Shown: in pieces, positions 43,713 through 52,850 of the stretch
Position numbering within the stretch: position 1 is the stretch's first letter
Layout: each line of letters starts with the position of its first letter
Source: Balneola sp.
GTDB lineage: Bacteria > Bacteroidota > Rhodothermia > Balneolales > Balneolaceae
Direction of reading: 5' to 3'
Length of the DNA stretch: 64,000 bases
NCBI GenBank assembly: GCA_028284195.1
Contig: JANQSE010000002.1
Span: 1-64,000 of the forward strand
Notes under the pieces: model-generated
Seen by the model: only the letters and a program-made list of their open reading frames with translations
Databases searched by the model: none
Told to the model about the DNA's origin: nothing
Translations under genes and position numbers: made by a program

Positions 43713-45014
43713 ATGAAAATTCTTCTTTTACTTTGTTTGTTGTCTATTGTATTAATTGCCGGATGCAGTTCATCTGGTACAATCGATCCCAAAACAATCG
43801 CGAAAGCACAGGAAATTCACGAAAATGTAATTACACTCGACACTCATGTGGATATTAACGTGGCGAACTTTACCGAAGAAAAGAATTACACCATGAATCT
43901 GGATACTCAGGTCGATCTTCCTAAAATGGAAGCTGGCGGACTGGATGTAGCATGGTTGATTGTATATACGGGTCAGGGAGAATTAACCCAAGAAGGTTTT
44001 GATGCAGCTTATGAAAATGCTACTTCTAAATTTGATGCTATTCATCGCTTAACCAAAGAGATTGCTCCTGACCGGATTGAATTAGCATTGACATCAGACG
44101 ATGTTCGCCGCATTCATGCTGAAGGCAAAAAAGTAGCGATGATAGGTGTTGAAAATGCCTACCCGCTTGGAATGGAAATTGAGCGGGTGAAAGAATTTTA
44201 TGAGCGAGGCGCGCGGTACATGTCGCTTGCACATAACGGACACAACCAATTAAGTGATTCCAATACTGGGGAAAGTGATAATGAATGGCTTCATGATGGT
44301 GTGAGTGATTTTGGTAAGGAGGTGATTGCAGAGGCTAACAAATGGGGAATAATGCTGGATCTCTCACATCCTTCTAAAAAAGCAAACCTGGAAACAATAG
44401 CACTTTCTAAAGCACCGGTTATTGCCTCTCACTCTTCAGCAAGAGCATTAGACCTAACCGTAAGCCGAAATTTAGATGATGAAGAGCTTATGGCTTTGAA
44501 AGAAAATGGCGGAGTTGTGCAGACCGTAGCATTACGTGCTTTTGTGGATTCAGAGAAGCATGAAAAATTCCGTGAAGCGTCAGCTAAAATAGAAGAAGAA
44601 ATAGCTAGAGAAATGGGTTTTGAAATAGTACCCAGAGATTCTGTCCGGGCAATGAGTGCCGATACTCGCGAACAATATTTTGCGCTGTATCAGAAAATGA
44701 GCAAGAAAGCCGAGCCAAGAATTAAAGCAGAAGTTTCTGAAGCGGCACCTTCAGTGAATGTGGAAGATTTTGTAGATCACATAGATTATATGGTAGATTT
44801 AATTGGTATAGATCATGTTGGAATTAGCTCTGATTTTGACGGCGGCGGTGGTGTTGAAGGCTGGATGGACGCATCCGAAACACTAAATGTTACCATAGAA
44901 TTGGTTAAACGTGGATATACAGAAGAACAAATTGAAAAAATATGGAGCGGCAATTTACTTCGTGTATTGGATGAAGTACAAAAAGTAGCGAGAGAAATTC
45001 AAAGCCATAAGTAA
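43713..45014 (+). CDS. Membrane dipeptidase (M19 family) lipoprotein
   Basis: This 433-residue protein has a good lipobox (LIAGC), so it is probably anchored in the envelope. M19 zinc dipeptidase features follow: TLDTHVDINV (His-x-Asp metal ligands), MIGVENAYPLG (bridging Glu), YMSLAHNGHNQLSDS, MLDLSHPSKK (His), ASHSSARAL (His) and IGISSDFDGGGGVEGW (Asp). The enzyme should hydrolyse dipeptides, including D-amino acid forms. It stands as a single gene; a small hairpin at 45078-45100 lies beyond its stop. Confidence 0.93.
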   Translation: MKILLLLCLLSIVLIAGCSSSGTIDPKTIAKAQEIHENVITLDTHVDINVANFTEEKNYTMNLDTQVDLPKMEAGGLDVAWLIVYTGQGELTQEGFDAAYENATSKFDAIHRLTKEIAPDRIELALTSDDVRRIHAEGKKVAMIGVENAYPLGMEIERVKEFYERGARYMSLAHNGHNQLSDSNTGESDNEWLHDGVSDFGKEVIAEANKWGIMLDLSHPSKKANLETIALSKAPVIASHSSARALDLTVSRNLDDEELMALKENGGVVQTVALRAFVDSEKHEKFREASAKIEEEIAREMGFEIVPRDSVRAMSADTREQYFALYQKMSKKAEPRIKAEVSEAAPSVNVEDFVDHIDYMVDLIGIDHVGISSDFDGGGGVEGWMDASETLNVTIELVKRGYTEEQIEKIWSGNLLRVLDEVQKVAREIQSHK

Positions 45015-45068
45015 ATTCTCTTTTCTTTTGCCCATAAAATGGCACATGAGCTTAGTGCTCAACTTTTG

Positions 45069-45076
45069 TATATTTG
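45069..45076 (+). promoter_or_regulatory. Candidate -7 element upstream of the DEAD-box-like gene
   Basis: TATATTTG matches TAnnTTTG exactly, 72 bases before the helicase-like gene. A hairpin (ATGCC..TGC/GCA..GGCAT, 45078-45100) would form at the start of the transcript. No -33 box is seen at the expected spacing. Confidence 0.35.
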
Positions 45077-45148
45077 GATGCCTTGCAAATAGCAGGGCAT
45101 TTGTTATTTGAAAATTGAACTATAACGCCAAACAAAAGAGGTGGAACA

Positions 45149-46747
45149 TTGTCTTTTGAACAATATGACCTGAGTCCTGATTTATTGAACGGACTGGTCG
45201 ATACGAGAATTGAAAAGCCAACACCTCTCCAACAAGAAGTTATCCCTCAGGCACTGGAAGGCAAACATTTGCTAATTAAAAATGAAAATGAGGATAACGG
45301 AGCATTTTTAATCCCTGTATTGCAGAAATTGATCGCAAATGGAGAGGCACAAGGCACGCGAATATTAATTTTAACACCATCTGTAGAAAGAGCAAAAGCA
45401 ATTGATGAACTAATCTGGGCGATGGGATATCATGCACAAATAAGTAGTGCATCCCTATCCATGAAAGGAGACAAATCAGATCAAGAGCAAGCCGTATTGG
45501 ATGGAGCACCTGTGATTGTTGCAAATCCGAGACGATTAGTTGACATACTGGAAAAAACCAAGGTTACTTTTAAAGACCTTGAAAGTGTAGTGATTGATGA
45601 AGCACATAACATGGAAAATTTTAGCCTGGTAGGCAGGATAAAATCTATCTTAGGCTTTATTGAAAACCAGCCACAGGTGCTCATATTTTCGGGTACTATG
45701 AATAATGCTACCAAGCAATTAGCGAAGGATGCATTAAATAATCCTGAACTCATTGGTTTCCAGGAAGGTGATCTTGAAAGTAAAGCTTCCGAAGCTATAG
45801 AAATAAACGAAGAGGTCGTCCGGGAAAAACTCCAAAAAGCATCAGTTAAGGTGGTATTGAATTCGGAATCATCGGAAAATATGTTTGATGATGAGAAAAC
45901 GCGCAGCCAGCAAACTGATGATGATAAACCGGTAGAAGATTCCAATGCTGACCTTGAAGCGGTGAAAGCCAAACTTGAAAAGGCATCAGTAAAAGTGGTG
46001 TTGAATCCTGAAAAAGAGGATGAAGAAGCTCCTTCATTTATTCCTCAAGGTTTGGAGCATGCTTACATCAATGTGCCACTACGCATGAAAATCTCAACAT
46101 TGATGGCTCACCTTGAAAATAGCCAGGTTAAACGGATTGTGATTTTTACTGCCTCTAAGCGAACTTCAGACAGGCTTTTTAAAATAATTCTAAAAAAGAA
46201 CTGGGGAGTTGTTAGCGTACACGAAAACCTGGATGAAAGTATATATAACGAACGCTTACAGAAGTTCACTTCCAACGAAATGAAAATACTTGTGGTGGGT
46301 GGAATCTCGGCGAAAGAGATTGAGCTTGATGAGATTACCCAGGTTATTAATTATGATGTACCAAGTGATATTGACGAATATCGTTATAGAGCTGAGCTGG
46401 TTGACTCCGGAAGAGCGGCTCAAATGATCTCATTAGTTTCTACAATGGATCGGGAAGACATTAAGCGGATTACTGAAGAGGCCGGTTATGCACCGGAAGA
46501 AATTACGCTTCCTGAAGAGATAAAGGAAAAAAAACAGCGCAAAGCCCCGGATAAAAATAAGAACCACAGCCATCGAGGATCAAATAAAAGCCAAAAACAC
46601 AAAAACTCTAAACACAAGAGAAAACCTTCCGGGAAAAGCTCTACAACAAACGGACTTCCCCGGCCAAGTTACGATGGGCTTTCCGGCGGCAGAGAAGGGA
46701 GCCGTTCTGGCAGCGTATTTGGTTGGATGAAAAAGCTGTTTGATTGA
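45149..46747 (+). CDS. Degenerate DEAD-box RNA helicase-like protein with duplicated insert
   Basis: This 532-residue protein has the two-RecA-domain layout of RhlE/DeaD helicases. The Q motif PTPLQQE is at 25-31, and motif II survives as VVIDEAHNM (D150-H153). Walker A is absent: residues 45-52 read NENEDNGA where AxTGSGKT is expected. Motif III is SGT instead of SAT. Motif VI (HRxGRxGR) has become YRAELVDSGRAA. An acidic insert (~205-300) holds a repeat: VREKLQKASVKVVLNSE (224-240) and VKAKLEKASVKVVLNPE (272-288). A basic Lys/His/Ser tail (460-515) suits RNA binding. ATP hydrolysis looks unlikely. The start is a TTG. Confidence 0.85.
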   Translation: MSFEQYDLSPDLLNGLVDTRIEKPTPLQQEVIPQALEGKHLLIKNENEDNGAFLIPVLQKLIANGEAQGTRILILTPSVERAKAIDELIWAMGYHAQISSASLSMKGDKSDQEQAVLDGAPVIVANPRRLVDILEKTKVTFKDLESVVIDEAHNMENFSLVGRIKSILGFIENQPQVLIFSGTMNNATKQLAKDALNNPELIGFQEGDLESKASEAIEINEEVVREKLQKASVKVVLNSESSENMFDDEKTRSQQTDDDKPVEDSNADLEAVKAKLEKASVKVVLNPEKEDEEAPSFIPQGLEHAYINVPLRMKISTLMAHLENSQVKRIVIFTASKRTSDRLFKIILKKNWGVVSVHENLDESIYNERLQKFTSNEMKILVVGGISAKEIELDEITQVINYDVPSDIDEYRYRAELVDSGRAAQMISLVSTMDREDIKRITEEAGYAPEEITLPEEIKEKKQRKAPDKNKNHSHRGSNKSQKHKNSKHKRKPSGKSSTTNGLPRPSYDGLSGGREGSRSGSVFGWMKKLFD

Positions 46748-46777
46748 ATTTATTTACATCGTTAATCAGCAAAAAAG

Positions 46778-46808
46778 AAAAAGCCTTTCATTGTCAGAAA
46801 GGCTTTTT
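46778..46808. terminator. Bidirectional terminator between the helicase-like and SPT-like genes
   Basis: AAAAAGCCTTTC (46778-46789) pairs with GAAAGGCTTTTT (46797-46808) around a 7-base loop. A and T runs on either side allow use by both convergent transcripts. Confidence 0.9.
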
Positions 46809-46833
46809 CGTATTCCACTAATTTTAATGTGAA

Positions 46834-48060
46834 TTAAACGGCCACTTTAGCAGCGGATTCAAAAACAAACTCTTTAATCGAGCTGAATGCATCAAGCGTT
46901 TTATCAATGTGCTCATTGGTATGTGCGGCAGTAGGTATTAATCTTATAAGCACGGTTCCTTTTGGTACAACTGGATAAGCAACTCCGCTCACAAATACTC
47001 CATGCTGTTCCCGCAACATGCGCATAATGTCCTGGCAGAGATCGGTGCTACCTTGGGTAAGTACTGGTGTTACCGGGCTTTCTGATGGCAGCACTGTATA
47101 ACCAATATCTTTCAATCCTTTACGAAGCCGAAGCGTGTTTTTCCAAAGCTTTTCTCTCCACTGCGGGTTTTGTTGAATCATTTTTAGCCGTTCACGTGCT
47201 GTAATTACAATCGGCATTGGAACTGACTTCGCAAAAATCTGGCTTCGCACATTCGCTTTTAAAAACTCAATCACCCTTTCTTCTGAAGAAACAAAGGCTC
47301 CAATAAGAGCTACTGCTTTTGCAAAAGTTCCAAAGTAAATGTCAATACCATCTTGACAGCCTAACTGGGTTCCTGTTCCTGATCCATCATTACCAAGCGT
47401 TCCAAAACCATGTGCATCATCAATTAACAAGCGGAAGGGAACCTCTTTCTTTAGCTCGATAATTTCATTCAGAATTCCAAGATCCCCCGTCATCCCGAAA
47501 ACACCTTCAGTAACAACCAGAATAGAGGAATTGTCTTTCTTTTTTGATGCGGCTCTGTACAACTGTTTTTTAAAGCTTTCAATGTCATTGTGCTTGAATA
47601 CCGATTTATCAGCCATAGAAAGCTGCTTCCCATCTACAATGCAAGCATGGCTTAGCTCGTCATAAATCAAAAAATCATTACGGTCGGTTAACGCGTGAAT
47701 TACGCTCATTATGCCTTGGTAACCGTAATTCAATAATTGGGCGGCGGGTTTTTTAGTGAATTCAGCAAGTTCTTGCTCAAGTAATTCGTGTTGAGTTGAG
47801 TTTCCGGTCATTAACCGGGCACCCATTGGTGAGCTTAAAGAATACTCTGCGGTTGCTTTGGTGTCAATTTTCTTTACTTCCGGGTTGCTTCCAATTCCAA
47901 GATAATCATTGATACTCCAAACAATCATATCTTTGCCATTGAACTTCATTTCCGGACCCAGTGGCCCCTCCAGTTTAGGAAAGGTGTAATATCCGTAGCC
48001 GGCTGATGTAAATGGGCCTAACGGGCTTGGCCTGCCCTCAAGCTTATCAAATAAATCCAT
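46834..48060 (-). CDS. Serine palmitoyltransferase-like alpha-oxoamine synthase
   Basis: This 408-residue PLP enzyme is of the alpha-oxoamine synthase family, which joins an acyl-CoA to an amino acid with loss of CO2. Motifs include WSINDYLGIGSNPEVKK, SSPMGARLMTGNSTQHELLE, LIYDELSHACIVDGKQLS, TEGVFGMTGDLG, LLIDDAHGFGTLG, and the PLP lysine in FGTFAKAVALIGAFVSS. The close fit to Bacteroidota SPT-type proteins suggests synthesis of 3-ketosphinganine for sphingolipids. Glycine C-acetyltransferase or another acyl partner cannot be excluded. It ends at the terminator it shares with the helicase-like gene. Confidence 0.85.
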   Translation of the reverse strand: MDLFDKLEGRPSPLGPFTSAGYGYYTFPKLEGPLGPEMKFNGKDMIVWSINDYLGIGSNPEVKKIDTKATAEYSLSSPMGARLMTGNSTQHELLEQELAEFTKKPAAQLLNYGYQGIMSVIHALTDRNDFLIYDELSHACIVDGKQLSMADKSVFKHNDIESFKKQLYRAASKKKDNSSILVVTEGVFGMTGDLGILNEIIELKKEVPFRLLIDDAHGFGTLGNDGSGTGTQLGCQDGIDIYFGTFAKAVALIGAFVSSEERVIEFLKANVRSQIFAKSVPMPIVITARERLKMIQQNPQWREKLWKNTLRLRKGLKDIGYTVLPSESPVTPVLTQGSTDLCQDIMRMLREQHGVFVSGVAYPVVPKGTVLIRLIPTAAHTNEHIDKTLDAFSSIKEFVFESAAKVAV

Positions 48061-48196
48061 ATAAAAGTTTAAGTAGGATAATTTTGCCCGGTTTTACCGA
48101 ACATATTCTAAATGTAAAAAACGGCAAAAAGGTACGGAAATTCGTGCCTAACTCAAAAAGTATAGAATTAAGTAAAAGTCAAAGAATTTTCGTTGT

Positions 48197-48790
48197 TCAT
48201 ATGCACATTAAAAACTGCGCTTCTTTTCCTAAAGCTTTTTTTAGCAATGTTTGATAAGCTTCTGCTGTTATCTCGGTACAACCAAATTGTGCAAGATGAT
48301 TAGTATAAAACTGGGTGTCCCATAAAATAAAACCTCTCGATTTTAATATCTGATGGCAGTAGTACAACGCAACTTTATCCATCTCCTTCTGCTTTTTGAA
48401 CATACTTTCACCAAAGAAAGCTGCACCTAACGAAACACCATATAAACCGCCTATTAAGTGTTGCTGCTTAGAATATATTTCTACCGAATGGGCTTGGCCG
48501 GCTTGATGCAGAACATCATACGAGTTAATGATCAGGTCATTTATCCAGGTTTCAGGCCTTTTGGCGCAGGCTTGTACAACACTCCGAAAGTTGGAATTTA
48601 CCTTTACAAGAAACTCTTTCCGGCGGATACGCCGCTGAACATTCTTTGAAACATGAAACTCATCTATAGGAATAATTCCCCTTTTACCTGCCGAGTACCA
48701 CTCCACACTCTCCGGCTTTCCTGAATCTGCCATAGGGAAAATTCCCTGAGCATATCCTTTGAGCAGTATTTCGGGCGGGATTATTTTCAC
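48197..48790 (-). CDS. aat: Leucyl/phenylalanyl-tRNA-protein transferase
   Basis: Aat adds Leu or Phe to the N-terminus of proteins with basic N-termini, marking them for ClpS/ClpAP degradation. The 197-residue protein has LLKGYAQGIFPMADSG, VEWYSAGKRGIIPIDEFHVSK, TWINDLIINSYDVLHQAGQAHSVEIY, LIGGLYGVSLGAAFFGESMF and FILWDTQFYTNHLAQFG, all family signatures. The start is a GTG (MKIIPPEIL). A perfect inverted repeat lies just upstream. Confidence 0.95.
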   Translation of the reverse strand: MKIIPPEILLKGYAQGIFPMADSGKPESVEWYSAGKRGIIPIDEFHVSKNVQRRIRRKEFLVKVNSNFRSVVQACAKRPETWINDLIINSYDVLHQAGQAHSVEIYSKQQHLIGGLYGVSLGAAFFGESMFKKQKEMDKVALYYCHQILKSRGFILWDTQFYTNHLAQFGCTEITAEAYQTLLKKALGKEAQFLMCI

Positions 48791-48810
48791 ATGTCCGGGT
48801 TTTAGATGTG

Positions 48811-48850
48811 AGTACTTGGTATTGAGACGATTTCCTCAATACCAAGTACT
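48811..48850. repeat. Perfect 16-bp inverted repeat between the metalloprotease gene and aat
   Basis: AGTACTTGGTATTGAG (48811-48826) and CTCAATACCAAGTACT (48835-48850) are exact inverted copies around an 8-base loop. There is no T run on either side, so it is not a standard terminator. It may be a processed hairpin, an operator, or another dispersed palindrome. Confidence 0.75.
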
Positions 48851-48869
48851 GAATACACTAATGTCTGTT

Positions 48870-51281
48870 TCAAAAATCGCAATAGAACATACCGCCCGAA
48901 CCGATTGGAGATCCCGGAGGAGCAGATAGTGTTCTTGGTATTTCAAATTCTTCCGGATCATCCAGATAGCTCTCTATCATCCTCACGGATTGCATAGCCA
49001 CTGCGTCCGGCTTTTCAAAAAGCATTTCATTAAGCTCCATCAGTTTCGCCGCCACAATTGCTTTTGTAACCGGGTTCGTTTGGTTTGATGCATGAAGGGC
49101 AATCAGGTTTTTTATTACTACATGGTTCACAACATCCTGAACTGCTCCTAAATAACCATTCGGCTTTCTTTTTTTCCAACTGTTATCAATCAACTCATCA
49201 ATTACCTCACGGAGGCTCAGATTATTATCTCTTGCGCCGTATTCAACTAACCGGTTTGCTCTTTGAGGATTCAGAATAAGGCTGATGGGTAAATTTGCTG
49301 CTGTTTCAGCTATGCCCAGAGCATCCAGGCTTGGCCCGGTATTACCACGAAAGAGTTCACGAGTGGAAGAAATGCCTGCAGGCCGAGTAGGAATTAAGTC
49401 GAGTAAATTTTCAGGAACGGCGAGAGCTTTAGGATCAATAGCCAGCATCATTTCTTTAAGTGCTTTTCGTTGTGTACCGGCGTCCACGATTTCCGGATTT
49501 GGCTGATTATCACCACGAAGCTTGTAGTAATAATCAAGGCCTCCGATCAGCTTAACGGTTGCCTCTACCTGATAGCGATGGAATAAATAGATAGGAACCA
49601 GTACATCCTCAAGCTCCGACATTGATGTTCCCGGTCGGATATTTGCTTCCCCAAAATTATTCAAAGCAATTTTGCGTACTTCCATAATGTGAGAAAGCTG
49701 GCTTGCAGGGTTAGCTCCATATTCCCACAAATGTGCATAAGGGTGCGCACCACCCTGAGGGCGGGCATCACTGTCTGAAATGTACTTCAATCCGTTTCGG
49801 TGAGCTTCTTCAAGAATTTCGTTTAATGCTTCCTTTTCGTTAGTTCCTTCCGGAAAATCCTGATAGCCGAACTTGATAGTTACCTTATCCCAATCACCAA
49901 TACCAACATCGTACGCATCACTTAAGTCCAATGCTCTGCTTTTGATATCCACTTTTGGATGCGGATAATCCATCACAGATGCCCTGCCGTTTACACTAGC
50001 CGCAAAATTATGGAAGATGCCTAAGGTGTGGCCAATTTCGTGTGCCGAAAGCTGCCGGATTCTCGCCAGTGCCATTTCCTGCATTCGGGGGTCGTCTTCA
50101 TTTCCCTCTTTAAAAGGGGCGAGTAAGCCCTGAGCGATCATATAATCCTGCCGAACACGAAGCGAACCAAGAAGTACATTTCCTTTTATGATTTCGCCCG
50201 TTCGCGGATCAACTACAGACCCTCCATATGACCAGCCGCGCGTTGAGCGATGCACCCAATTGATTACATTGTACCGGATGTCGAGTGGATGTGCATCGTC
50301 AGGAAGTACTTTTACTTGAAAGGCATTTTTATAACCGGCTGCTTCAAAAGCCTGATTCCACCATCTCGCACCATCAAGCAATGCACTTCTTACCGGCTCC
50401 GGTGTCCCATTGTCCAAGTAATAAACAATTGGTTCAACAGCTTCGCTTACAGTGGCACCAGGATTTTTCTTTTCTAGGCGATGCCTGTTTATAAAACGTT
50501 TTACGATCGGCTCGTCAATCGGAATTGCATAGTCCTGATAACTTGTTGCATAAAAACCGCCCCTTGGATCGAATGCTCTTGGCTTGTAATTATCATCGGG
50601 AAGCTCTACAAATGAGTGATGTGTTCGAACGGTAATTGCACGTGCATTGGGAGCAACTGTTCGTAGATATCTGCCGGTTGGATTTCCGGCAAATGTAAGC
50701 ATTGCTTCAAACTCGGTATTTTTTGGGAAGTTGAACGTTCCTTCTGCATACAGTGATGATCTGTTCTTATCCAGATTATATGAACCTTCACCCATTCCAC
50801 GCAGCCTTCCTGAAACTCCGTGGGAATCCCTGATAAGAAACGGGGTAAGATCGATCAGGTATGAGCCATTTTCTTCCGCTTCAATTTTAAAGCCATGCAG
50901 GATAGACGATGCAAAAGCCTCTCTTACCGATTTTTTCTCTAACTCATTATCCGACTTGGCTATGTAACCCAGGTTGGGTTGTATCAGCATTAACTTTGGC
51001 CCTCGCTTCTCAAAATAAACGACACGCTGCCCGCCCTGTTGGCTTCGGTCAAGCCCGATATCATTAGAACCAACACCTGCGGCCAAATAGTTGGCGTACA
51101 AAAACTCGTTGTTCAGCTTATCAATTTTAAGCCACAGCTTGTCGTTATCCTGATCGTAGTAGTAATCGAAATATCCTTTTGTAACGGACAAGTTTTTTGT
51201 TTTTTCCTTGATGGATGGGATTTGGGCTATTGCTGAAATAGAAACAGCTACAAAAAGGAACAGCACAGAGAATCGCTTCAT
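48870..51281 (-). CDS. Secreted zinc-dependent metalloprotease (DUF5117/DUF5118 type)
   Basis: This 803-residue protein has a signal peptide (MKRFSVLFLFVAVSISAIAQ). It matches the large secreted zinc metalloproteases of Bacteroidota that carry a DUF5118-like N-terminal segment, a DUF5117 region and a metzincin-type catalytic domain with QLSAHEIGHTLGIFHNFAAS (HExxHxxGxxH), followed by SVMDYPHP as the Met-turn. Substrates are unknown. It probably acts in the periplasm or outside the cell on peptides or proteins. It is a single gene flanked by aat and the symporter gene on the same strand. Confidence 0.92.
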   Translation of the reverse strand: MKRFSVLFLFVAVSISAIAQIPSIKEKTKNLSVTKGYFDYYYDQDNDKLWLKIDKLNNEFLYANYLAAGVGSNDIGLDRSQQGGQRVVYFEKRGPKLMLIQPNLGYIAKSDNELEKKSVREAFASSILHGFKIEAEENGSYLIDLTPFLIRDSHGVSGRLRGMGEGSYNLDKNRSSLYAEGTFNFPKNTEFEAMLTFAGNPTGRYLRTVAPNARAITVRTHHSFVELPDDNYKPRAFDPRGGFYATSYQDYAIPIDEPIVKRFINRHRLEKKNPGATVSEAVEPIVYYLDNGTPEPVRSALLDGARWWNQAFEAAGYKNAFQVKVLPDDAHPLDIRYNVINWVHRSTRGWSYGGSVVDPRTGEIIKGNVLLGSLRVRQDYMIAQGLLAPFKEGNEDDPRMQEMALARIRQLSAHEIGHTLGIFHNFAASVNGRASVMDYPHPKVDIKSRALDLSDAYDVGIGDWDKVTIKFGYQDFPEGTNEKEALNEILEEAHRNGLKYISDSDARPQGGAHPYAHLWEYGANPASQLSHIMEVRKIALNNFGEANIRPGTSMSELEDVLVPIYLFHRYQVEATVKLIGGLDYYYKLRGDNQPNPEIVDAGTQRKALKEMMLAIDPKALAVPENLLDLIPTRPAGISSTRELFRGNTGPSLDALGIAETAANLPISLILNPQRANRLVEYGARDNNLSLREVIDELIDNSWKKRKPNGYLGAVQDVVNHVVIKNLIALHASNQTNPVTKAIVAAKLMELNEMLFEKPDAVAMQSVRMIESYLDDPEEFEIPRTLSAPPGSPIGSGGMFYCDF

Positions 51282-51363
51282 TATTTTGCAATTAGATTAA
51301 TAATCAAACTACAAAGTAAATGCTTTTTGTAAGGATTTGAAATGGTGTATAAAGGTTTTACAC

Positions 51364-52698
51364 CTACAAAACCTCTTTGTTTTTCATTCTGGCAAAATAA
51401 TCATGCGCAGCTTCCATTACTTTGGGAGAAAGCAGAATAGCCACAGTCATGGTTGGAATAGCCATTAATGCAAACATTCCATCGGTGAAGTTCAACACAG
51501 CATTGATTGTTGCAACTGATCCGAACAAAATTGCTGCTGCATAAAAGAAATTGAAGTACTTCTGCTTGTCTGCACCGATCAAGAAACCAAGGCATTTCGT
51601 ACTGTAGTAGGAATATGTAAAGAGCGAGCTAAATCCAAATATCAGTACACAAACAATTAACAAATACACGCCGGCCGGGCCAATTGCTGCTTCAAACGCG
51701 GAAGCCGTTAATGTGATTCCGTTTTCTTCGCCAGATTGCCAAACACCTGTTACAAGAATTGCGAGTGCTGTCATGGTACATACAACAATCGTATCAATGA
51801 ACGGGCCCATCATAGCAACTAACCCTTCCCGAACAGGCTCTTTGGTTTTGGCTGCGCCATGTGCAAGTGTAGCTGTACCAATTCCTGCTTCGTTCGAGAA
51901 CGCCGCTCTCCGAACTCCGGTAATGATCAATGCTCCCAAAGCACCGCCCATCGCAGATTCAGCGGTAAAAGCGTCTGTAAATATTAGTGCAATGGTACTG
52001 CCTAGTGCTTCAATATTGATTCCAATGATTACGAATACACACGAAACATAAATCAAAACCATAGCTGGTACCATTTTGGAGGCAACTTTTCCGACACGCT
52101 TTATTCCTCCAAAAATTACTAAAGAAACGATAGCTAAGATTACTAATCCGCTAATGAAGTCACTGGTAAAATGATTGGCTGCGTCAGTAATTCCATTTGG
52201 AACCAGCACAAAATCCCGAATGATCTGGGTAACCTGGTTTGCCTGAAAAATTGGGAGCGGCCCAAATAATCCCGCAACAGCAAAAAGAACAGCTAATGGT
52301 TTCCATTTCTTTCCAAGCCCTTCAACGATCATGTACATGGTACCGCCCTGGATGTCTCCGTTGGAGTCTTTCCCACGATACATGATAGAGAGTGTACAGG
52401 TAAAGAATTTTGTTGCCATACCTACAACTGCACTCACCCACATCCAGAATACAGCACCGGGCCCGCCAATAGCAATAGCAACGGCCACACCACTGATATT
52501 TCCTAAACCAACGGTGGCCGCCAGCGCACTGGCCAAAGCTTCAAAGTGGCTGATATCTCCGGGGTCGTTCGGGTCATCATATTTACCGCGCAAAATATTT
52601 ATTGAGTGAAGGAAATACCTGTAGGGGATAAAACGGGAGTAAATAAGAAAAAATAACCCACCTCCTACTAAAAGTATTACAAGTGGTGTTCCCCACAT
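51364..52698 (-). CDS. Sodium:alanine symporter family protein (AgcS)
   Basis: This 444-residue inner-membrane carrier of the AGCS family has about ten transmembrane segments. Signatures are LAATVGLGNISGVAVAIAIGGPGAVFWMWVSAVVGMATKF, GGTMYMIVEGLGKKWK, and the conserved RRAAFSNEAGIGTATLAHGAAKTKEPVREG. It should import alanine or glycine with sodium. The ATG at 52698 gives a protein that lacks the usual ~15 residues before MWGTPL. The frame stays open upstream (LETIDQILAEFSSF) but contains no ATG, GTG or TTG, so the true start may be non-standard. Confidence 0.93.
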   Translation of the reverse strand: MWGTPLVILLVGGGLFFLIYSRFIPYRYFLHSINILRGKYDDPNDPGDISHFEALASALAATVGLGNISGVAVAIAIGGPGAVFWMWVSAVVGMATKFFTCTLSIMYRGKDSNGDIQGGTMYMIVEGLGKKWKPLAVLFAVAGLFGPLPIFQANQVTQIIRDFVLVPNGITDAANHFTSDFISGLVILAIVSLVIFGGIKRVGKVASKMVPAMVLIYVSCVFVIIGINIEALGSTIALIFTDAFTAESAMGGALGALIITGVRRAAFSNEAGIGTATLAHGAAKTKEPVREGLVAMMGPFIDTIVVCTMTALAILVTGVWQSGEENGITLTASAFEAAIGPAGVYLLIVCVLIFGFSSLFTYSYYSTKCLGFLIGADKQKYFNFFYAAAILFGSVATINAVLNFTDGMFALMAIPTMTVAILLSPKVMEAAHDYFARMKNKEVL

Positions 52699-52850
52699 GA
52701 AGGATGAAAATTCGGCTAAAATTTGATCTATGGTTTCCAGAGTGCTGTAAGGTTGGTTGATAAAATATTAAAGCTGTGAATGTAACTTAGAAATCGCAAT
52801 AATGATATGTTAAAGATTATATTCTCTCAATCAATACAAACGTACTTTCA

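Noticed and set aside
45078-45100. A hairpin after the dipeptidase gene as a terminator.
   Set aside because: The stem is interrupted (ATGCC-TGC/GCA-GGCAT) and the tail is not a T run. It also overlaps the possible leader of the next gene, so it was mentioned only as a hairpin.
48012-48254. An 80-codon plus-strand open frame across the start of the SPT-like gene and the end of aat.
   Set aside because: It is antisense to two secure genes and has no protein-like features.
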